Positions 14,238-19,019 of a stretch of 19,019 nucleotides of DNA are shown here, piece after piece. A program made the position numbers and the translations under genes. The notes below the pieces were generated by a model, which was not told the DNA's origin, made no database searches, and was given only the letters and a program-made list of their open reading frames with translations. The DNA is from an uncultured Atopobium sp. Its GTDB lineage: Bacteria; Actinomycetota; Coriobacteriia; Coriobacteriales; Atopobiaceae. The stretch lies in NCBI GenBank assembly GCA_938036925.1, contig CALHVU010000050.1:1-19019 (forward strand), written 5' to 3'. Numbering within the stretch: the first letter of the stretch is position 1; each line of letters begins with the position of its first letter.

Positions 14238-15974
14238 ATGATGATTAATAAACGCCTTATTGCCCTTATCGATGAGAGTAAGAAATACATTGGCTTGACC
14301 GTGCTCTACCAGTGGATTGCACTGCTTGCCAATATTGTATTTATGTACTCTCTGGCAAGAATGATAGAAGCTTTGTTCATGGATTACTTTGTCTTTGAGG
14401 AGCAGCTTGTATTTATTGGTCTTTGCCTTATTGCTGTGGTGACTCGTATTTTCTGCAAGGTTGCTCAGCACAAGACAAGCTTTTACGCAGCAAAAAGGGT
14501 TAAAAAGACCCTTCGCGAGAAAATCTATCAGAAGCTTTTAGAGTTTGGTCCCTCGTATAAAAATTCATATGCGACCAGTGAGATTGTTCAGCTGGCAGTT
14601 GAGGGTGTCGATCAACTTGAGACATATTTTGCGCAGTATCTACCACAGTTCTTCTATGCAGCTTTGGCGCCACTGACACTATTCCTGACGTTGCTTTTTA
14701 TTAGTCCGGTAGTTGGCATTGTTTTGCTGATATTTGTGCCGCTCATTCCTATGACCATCGTTCTTATCCAGAAGTTTGCAAAGAAGCTTTTGTCCAAGTA
14801 TTGGGGCCAGTATACGCAGCTTGGCGATACGTTTTTGGAGAACCTGCAGGGTCTGACCACAGCAAAGATTTACAAGGCTGATGGTTTTAAACACAAGCAG
14901 ATGAACGAGGAAGCCGAGCACTTTAGACGTATTACCATGAAGGTTCTAACCATGCAGCTCAACTCCATCACCGTGATGGATGTGGTTGCATTTGGTGGAA
15001 GCGCGCTTGGTACAATTCTTGCAATTCAGCAGGTAAATGACCAGTTCCTCGTTATGTGGGAAGGCGTCTTTGTCATTTTGATTTCGGCTGAGTTCTTCCT
15101 GCCCATGCGTCTTTTAGGCAGTTATTTCCACATTGCCATGAACGGTATGGCAGCGTCGGACAAGATCTTTGACCTGCTTGATATGCCTGTTCGAGAGCAG
15201 GGTACCAAGACCGTTCCTGCTTCTAGTGATGTCGCTTTGCGCAACGTTTCTTTCTCCTATGATGGCGAGAAACCCGTCTTGGTGAATGTTTCTTTTGGAA
15301 TGCGCGCTAACTCTTTGAATGCCCTGGTAGGAGAGTCAGGCTGCGGAAAATCAACAATTGCAGCACTTCTGACCGGAAAACTCCGCTCGTATTCTGGCGA
15401 TGTGCTGTTTGGAAATACCAGTTTGTCAGACATTTCTGACCAGAATTTGCTTCAAAACGTTACGTATATTGGTCATCAAGCACATCTCTTTATGGGAAGC
15501 GTTCGCTCTAACCTTGCCATGGGTAATCCAGAGGCAACTGAAGAACAGCTCTGGCACGCCCTTGAACAGGTCAATCTTGCTGAGTTCGTAAAGTCTTTGG
15601 GTGGACTTGACGCGCCAGTTGCCGAGAAGGGCTCCAACTTGTCTGGTGGTCAGCGTCAGAGATTAGCACTGGCCAGAGCCTTGCTTCACAATAGCCAGAT
15701 GTACATTTTTGATGAAGCTACTTCAAATATTGATGTTGAGAGTGAAGACGTTATTATGCAGCAGGTTCACCAGCTTGCTCAGACAAAGATGGTGCTGGTA
15801 ATTTCTCACCGCTTAGTAAACGTTAAAAATGCTGATCAGATTGTTGTTATGCAGCATGGTCGTGTTGTTGGAAGTGGAACGCACCAAGAGTTGCTTGCAA
15901 CAAATGACGAGTACAAACGAATGACGCGGGCCCAGACTGAGCTTGAGAATTATGTGAAAGGAGTTGAGGCGTAA
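14238..15974 (+). CDS. CydD-like ABC exporter subunit (fused permease and ATPase)
   Basis: Predicted 578-residue half-transporter. The N-terminal transmembrane domain (about 1-310, with hydrophobic segments near 20-40, 50-70, 130-175 and 240-290) resembles CydD, notably KYWGQYTQLGDTFLENLQGL. The ATPase domain has Walker A GESGCGKST (about 365-373), signature LSGGQ (468-472), Walker B YIFDEA (D492, E493) and the H-loop VISHR. It likely forms a heterodimer with the next gene product. In E. coli, CydDC is needed for cytochrome bd assembly and has been linked to thiol and heme transport. No cydAB lies here, so the cargo is uncertain. The start at 14238 has GAAAGAAG about 7 nt upstream; a second ATG follows directly. 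Its stop overlaps the next start (TAATG). Confidence 0.86.
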   Translation: MMINKRLIALIDESKKYIGLTVLYQWIALLANIVFMYSLARMIEALFMDYFVFEEQLVFIGLCLIAVVTRIFCKVAQHKTSFYAAKRVKKTLREKIYQKLLEFGPSYKNSYATSEIVQLAVEGVDQLETYFAQYLPQFFYAALAPLTLFLTLLFISPVVGIVLLIFVPLIPMTIVLIQKFAKKLLSKYWGQYTQLGDTFLENLQGLTTAKIYKADGFKHKQMNEEAEHFRRITMKVLTMQLNSITVMDVVAFGGSALGTILAIQQVNDQFLVMWEGVFVILISAEFFLPMRLLGSYFHIAMNGMAASDKIFDLLDMPVREQGTKTVPASSDVALRNVSFSYDGEKPVLVNVSFGMRANSLNALVGESGCGKSTIAALLTGKLRSYSGDVLFGNTSLSDISDQNLLQNVTYIGHQAHLFMGSVRSNLAMGNPEATEEQLWHALEQVNLAEFVKSLGGLDAPVAEKGSNLSGGQRQRLALARALLHNSQMYIFDEATSNIDVESEDVIMQQVHQLAQTKMVLVISHRLVNVKNADQIVVMQHGRVVGSGTHQELLATNDEYKRMTRAQTELENYVKGVEA

Positions 15975-17674
15975 TGAAAACAGAAGTTAAGAACAGCGCC
16001 ACAACTGCACGTACTTCTCGCCGTAGTGCGCTCACCATTATGTTGAGGCTGGTGGGGCTGGTTCGTCCGCTGGCTGGCTTTATGATACTTGCAATTTTGA
16101 TGGGCGTTTTGGGTAACCTTGCCGCCACGTTCATCAGCATTTTTGGAGCATATGCACTGCTCAGCGCTATGGGCTTTGCTTCATCTTCTCCTATGGTGCT
16201 GCTTTTTGGTGGCATGCTTTTGTTTGCCCTGGTCCGCGGTCTGCTGCGTTATGCCGAGCAGGAATGCAACCACTTTATTGCGTTTAAACTGCTTGCGCTT
16301 ATTAGAGACCGTGTGTTCACGGCGTTAAGAAAGCTTGCCCCTGCAAAGCTTGAGGTCAAAAATAAAGGTAACCTGATGAGTGTCATTACCTCAGACATTG
16401 AGCTGCTTGAGGTTTTCTACGCACACACTATCTCGCCTATCTGCATTGCGGTTGTGTTCTGCATTGTTATGGTGTGGTTTATTGTGGGCAGCACCAACTG
16501 GATTTTGGGTGTTATTGCACTTGTTTCTTACCTGGTAGTTGGCGTGGCAATTCCGCTTGCTATGTCTAAACGCTCCGAGCAAGACTCTGCTGAAGCAAGA
16601 GATCTTGCGGGCAAGCTGTCTACGGTTACCCTTGATAACCTGCGTGGTCTTGACGAGATTCTGCAGTACAACACGGGCGCTCAAATGCTTGAGAGCTCCA
16701 GTAAGCTTGCTGATCAGTTAAGCGACAGACAACAGGCAGTTAAGAAGGCATTTGGTGTCAACGATGCGGTCACCTCAACGGTTATTTTGCTCTCCAGCCT
16801 TATTATGTTCTTTAGTTCGTTCTACCTGGCCTATAACCAGCAGATTCTTATGAATGAAGCTTTTATTGTCACCATTGCACTGATGAGCTCGTTTGGGCCT
16901 GTTGTTGCTTTGGCAGCTCTGGGCACAACGCTGACCAGTACGTTTGCTGCAGGCAACCGTGTTTTGGATATTCTGGACGAACAGCCCCTGGTTGAAGATG
17001 TAGTGGACCAAAAAGACATTTCCTATGAAGGCGTGCGTGTATCTGAGCTTTCATTTGCATATGATAACGAGCAGATTCTGGACAATATCTCTGTGGATAT
17101 TCCTACCGATAAGATCGTGGGAATTGTGGGAAAGAGCGGCTCAGGCAAGTCTACGCTGCTAAAACTTTTGATGCGTTTCTGGCCAGCAACGCCTGGTGCC
17201 ATTGAAATTTCTGGAACCCCTTTGGAGCAGGTTAATACCTCTAACCTGCGCGATCTTGAGAGTTACATGACGCAGGATACGCATCTGTATCACGATTCCA
17301 TCAAGAACAATCTCCGCATTGCAAAGCTTGATGCAACGGATGAAGAGATTGTTGAGGCGTGCAAGAAGGCTTCAATTCACGAGTACATTTCCACGCTGCC
17401 CCAGGGGTACGATACGCCTGTTGCAGAGCTTGGCGACTCACTTTCTGGCGGAGAGCGCCAGCGCATTGGCCTTGCTCGCGCATTCTTGCATGACGCGCCA
17501 CTCATGCTGCTTGACGAGCCAACCAGTAATCTAGACAGCCTAAACGAGGCAATTATCTTGCGCTCGCTTGATAAAGAAACTGAGCGCAAGTCTGTGGTTC
17601 TTGTCTCTCACAGGGCATCTACCATGGGAATTGCAGATGTTGTTTACACCGTTGATGGGGGACGAGTGAGCTGA
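15974..17674 (+). CDS. CydC-like ABC exporter subunit (fused permease and ATPase)
   Basis: Predicted 566-residue half-transporter, the expected partner of the preceding CydD-like protein. It has a membrane domain of about six helices (about 20-310), Walker A GKSGSGKST (386-394), a Q-loop in YMTQDTHLY, signature LSGGERQR (from about 490), Walker B LMLLDEPTS (D514, E515) and an H-loop in LVSHRAS. Both ATP sites of the heterodimer look catalytically intact, unlike many heterodimeric exporters with one degenerate site. Its start overlaps the upstream stop by 1 nt, and its stop overlaps the next start (TGATG), so all three genes are probably translationally coupled. The cargo is unknown. CydC is the best match by order and partner, but MsbA-like exporters share these motifs. 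Confidence 0.85.
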   Translation: MKTEVKNSATTARTSRRSALTIMLRLVGLVRPLAGFMILAILMGVLGNLAATFISIFGAYALLSAMGFASSSPMVLLFGGMLLFALVRGLLRYAEQECNHFIAFKLLALIRDRVFTALRKLAPAKLEVKNKGNLMSVITSDIELLEVFYAHTISPICIAVVFCIVMVWFIVGSTNWILGVIALVSYLVVGVAIPLAMSKRSEQDSAEARDLAGKLSTVTLDNLRGLDEILQYNTGAQMLESSSKLADQLSDRQQAVKKAFGVNDAVTSTVILLSSLIMFFSSFYLAYNQQILMNEAFIVTIALMSSFGPVVALAALGTTLTSTFAAGNRVLDILDEQPLVEDVVDQKDISYEGVRVSELSFAYDNEQILDNISVDIPTDKIVGIVGKSGSGKSTLLKLLMRFWPATPGAIEISGTPLEQVNTSNLRDLESYMTQDTHLYHDSIKNNLRIAKLDATDEEIVEACKKASIHEYISTLPQGYDTPVAELGDSLSGGERQRIGLARAFLHDAPLMLLDEPTSNLDSLNEAIILRSLDKETERKSVVLVSHRASTMGIADVVYTVDGGRVS

Positions 17675-17991
17675 TGACACCTGAAGAAATTGCGCAGAAA
17701 CGTCAAAAAGAAAAAGATCTTATTTCGCTCATGATTCGTTTTTATTGCGAGAAGTACCATCACACCAAAGCTCATGAGCCTCTGTGCGACGAGTGTGCTG
17801 AGCTTGAGAAGTATGCGCATACGCGTGTGGACCGCTGTCCTCACATTGAGACAAAGACGTTTTGCTCAAAATGCAAATCGCATTGCTACGGTAAAGAGAT
17901 GCGTGCTCGCGTTAAAGAGGTCATGAAATCCACAGGACCTCGACTGCTCCTACACCATCCAATTCTGGTAATCAAGCACGCGCTACCGTAA
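17674..17991 (+). CDS. YgbA-family protein ('nitrous oxide-stimulated promoter' family)
   Basis: Predicted 105-residue Cys-rich soluble protein of the YgbA_NO family. Seven cysteines fall in family positions: C25, C38, C41, C55, C64, C67 and C71 (MIRFYC, LCDEC, RCPH, CSKCKSHCYG). The family ending GPRLLLHHP is present. In E. coli, ygbA belongs to the nitric-oxide-responsive NsrR regulon; its biochemical role is not settled. The Cys spacing suggests zinc or iron-sulfur binding, which is inference. It overlaps the CydC-like stop codon and is the last gene of the operon, which suggests a shared role in respiratory or nitrosative/redox stress. Confidence 0.85.
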   Translation: MTPEEIAQKRQKEKDLISLMIRFYCEKYHHTKAHEPLCDECAELEKYAHTRVDRCPHIETKTFCSKCKSHCYGKEMRARVKEVMKSTGPRLLLHHPILVIKHALP

Positions 17992-18066
17992 GTAAGCGCT
18001 GGTAGATACCGTGAGACTAGTTTCTCCACGCATACCGAGTCTTGCATTGTAAGCTTTGAACTTCCA

Positions 18067-18107
18067 CGGTCTTCTCGCCACAAAAGCGAGAAGACCGCAT
18101 TTTTTTG
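18067..18107 (+). terminator. Terminator of the ABC exporter-YgbA operon
   Basis: A perfect 12-bp stem (18067-18078 with 18086-18097) with a 7-nt loop is followed by a T-run (18100-18106). It lies about 75 nt after the YgbA-family stop codon and ahead of the next gene's leader. Confidence 0.93.
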
Positions 18108-18213
18108 AATCTTTTTCATTTGAAACATAACTGTTAACTCTGAGAATTACGTATTTTTACCACGGTGCGCTAGGGTTACAGTGACCTCTCGCTTTACAGA
18201 AGGAGGTACTGCG

Positions 18214-18873
18214 TTGATTAAATCAAAGAAAGCGTCGTTCTTTTTTAAGCTGTTTATTGCTGTGATTGGCACCTTTGTGCTGTGTGATTCTGCGGGCGTC
18301 TTCCGAATGAACTTCCGCGTTTCTTTCTTGTATTACTTCACCAACATCTCTAATCTGCTGCTTGTAGCTTATTTTTGGGGCGCGCTATTCCAGGCTTACA
18401 AACATCCCGAGACCGCTCAGAAACCATGGATGCCAACGGTCAAACACACGCTTATGCTGGGCATTACCGTAACTGGCCTGGTAGCTTACTTCCTACTTGA
18501 TCACGGCGAGGTCTTTGTGAACGGCGTCTTTAAGTTCAACAATTTTATTCTGCATGATGTGATTCCTATCTGCGCCGTTTTGGACTGGCTGCTCTTTGAC
18601 GAGAAGCCTACTATGAGTTTTAAAGAGCCTCTGATCTGGCCTTTGTATCCACTCACATATTTTGCGTACATCATCGTCTTAGTTCTTGGCTTTGGTGTGC
18701 AGATTAAAGAGAAGTCTCGCTGGCCTTATGGGTTTATGGACTTTGACAAGCTAGGCGTCCCAACGGTTGCGTTGACCATTGTGATTTTGATTGTCATCTT
18801 TGTTGCCCTGGGTTACCTCTACGTCTTCATTGATAAAAAACTTGGCGAGAAGATCAAGAAGGCTGAAAACTAA
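18214..18873 (+). CDS. Pr6Pr-type six-helix membrane protein
   Basis: Predicted 219-residue integral membrane protein with six hydrophobic segments (about 9-27, 40-60, 80-98, 113-132, 150-168 and 188-212). The YYFTNISNLL motif, the HDVIPICAVLDWLLFD loop-helix and the RWPYGFMDFD segment before the last helix resemble the Pr6Pr family, whose function is not established. I place the start at TTG 18214 because AGGAGG lies 7 nt upstream. A GTG at 18181 opens the same frame but lacks such a site and would place the strong ribosome binding site inside the gene. It is transcribed separately, after the terminator, and followed by a palindromic repeat. The family call is moderately sure. Confidence 0.72.
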   Translation: MIKSKKASFFFKLFIAVIGTFVLCDSAGVFRMNFRVSFLYYFTNISNLLLVAYFWGALFQAYKHPETAQKPWMPTVKHTLMLGITVTGLVAYFLLDHGEVFVNGVFKFNNFILHDVIPICAVLDWLLFDEKPTMSFKEPLIWPLYPLTYFAYIIVLVLGFGVQIKEKSRWPYGFMDFDKLGVPTVALTIVILIVIFVALGYLYVFIDKKLGEKIKKAEN

Positions 18874-18964
18874 TCCGAGTAGGTTAAAAGTTGGGATGAC
18901 CGTAAGGTTAAACCTAACGTATTGAGGAGAAAACCACAATTGATTGCAAAGTGCCTGACATTCG

Positions 18965-19010
18965 TGAACTGCCTCCCATTTCTTGGACACGAGAAATAGG
19001 AGGCAGTTCA
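18965..19010 (+). repeat. Second copy of the dispersed palindrome, downstream of the Pr6Pr-type gene
   Basis: Two 20-nt arms (18965-18984 and 18991-19010) form a near-perfect palindrome around a 6-nt loop, with one mismatch and one G-U pair. Its first 25 nt (18965-18989) are identical to the reverse complement of 65-89. There is no T-tract on either side, so unlike the first copy it is not a textbook terminator, though it may still stabilise the 3' end of the mRNA. Confidence 0.75.
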
Positions 19011-19019
19011 AAACACACC

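Noticed and set aside
15974..17674. Degenerate ATP site in the CydC-like half-transporter
   Set aside because: Checked for the asymmetry common in heterodimeric exporters, but Walker A, signature, Walker B glutamate and H-loop histidine are all present in both subunits.
18940..18999. 19-codon open frame starting with TTG after GAGGAG, running into the right-hand palindrome
   Set aside because: Very short, with a TTG start and wide spacing, and half of it is the palindromic repeat. No supporting pattern.

Overview
The window looks like chromosome from a Gram-positive host-associated anaerobe, most likely an Atopobium/Lancefieldella-type member of the Coriobacteriia. This is inferred from the mid-range GC content, the pairing of large sortase-anchored adhesins with CydDC-like and YgbA-like genes, and the general look of the proteins. 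No rRNA or marker gene confirms it. No tRNA, rRNA, CRISPR array, transposase or phage gene was found.

Left part (1-9508, all minus strand). A two-gene operon encodes very large surface proteins. The first gene (5480-9508) makes a protein with a predicted beta-helix, InlB-type repeats, a tandem pair of unrecognised ~220-residue repeats and an unusual TPYTG sorting signal. The second (1002-5435) makes a protein with a Cna_B domain, two FctA/Spy0128-type pilin isopeptide domains and a canonical LPDTG signal. They are 44 bp apart and end at a strong hairpin terminator (946-979). No sortase is present, so anchoring must rely on one encoded elsewhere. Beyond them lies an AT-rich EcsC-family gene with its own promoter and terminator.

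Middle (9509-14092). A ~535-bp AT-rich intergenic region separates the adhesin operon from a divergent HD-superfamily phosphohydrolase. Then come a short MetE-like zinc methyltransferase ending at a clear terminator, a WYL-domain regulator, a convergent stand-alone HIRAN-domain protein and a GNAT acetyltransferase. The HIRAN and GNAT genes diverge from a 118-bp region with an 18-bp inverted repeat beside overlapping divergent -10 elements.

Right part (14093-19019, plus strand). Three translationally coupled genes (TAATG and TGATG overlaps) encode a CydD-like/CydC-like heterodimeric ABC exporter and a Cys-rich YgbA-family protein, closed by a strong terminator. A six-helix Pr6Pr-type membrane protein with a TTG start follows.

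The window is bracketed by two copies, in opposite orientation, of a palindromic element. Read in the sense of the adjacent gene, each lies just downstream of that gene's stop codon. The best candidates for new biology are this dispersed palindrome, the mixed sorting signals of the adhesin operon, the ABC exporter-YgbA coupling and the WYL/HIRAN/GNAT cluster. No unmistakable new system was found.
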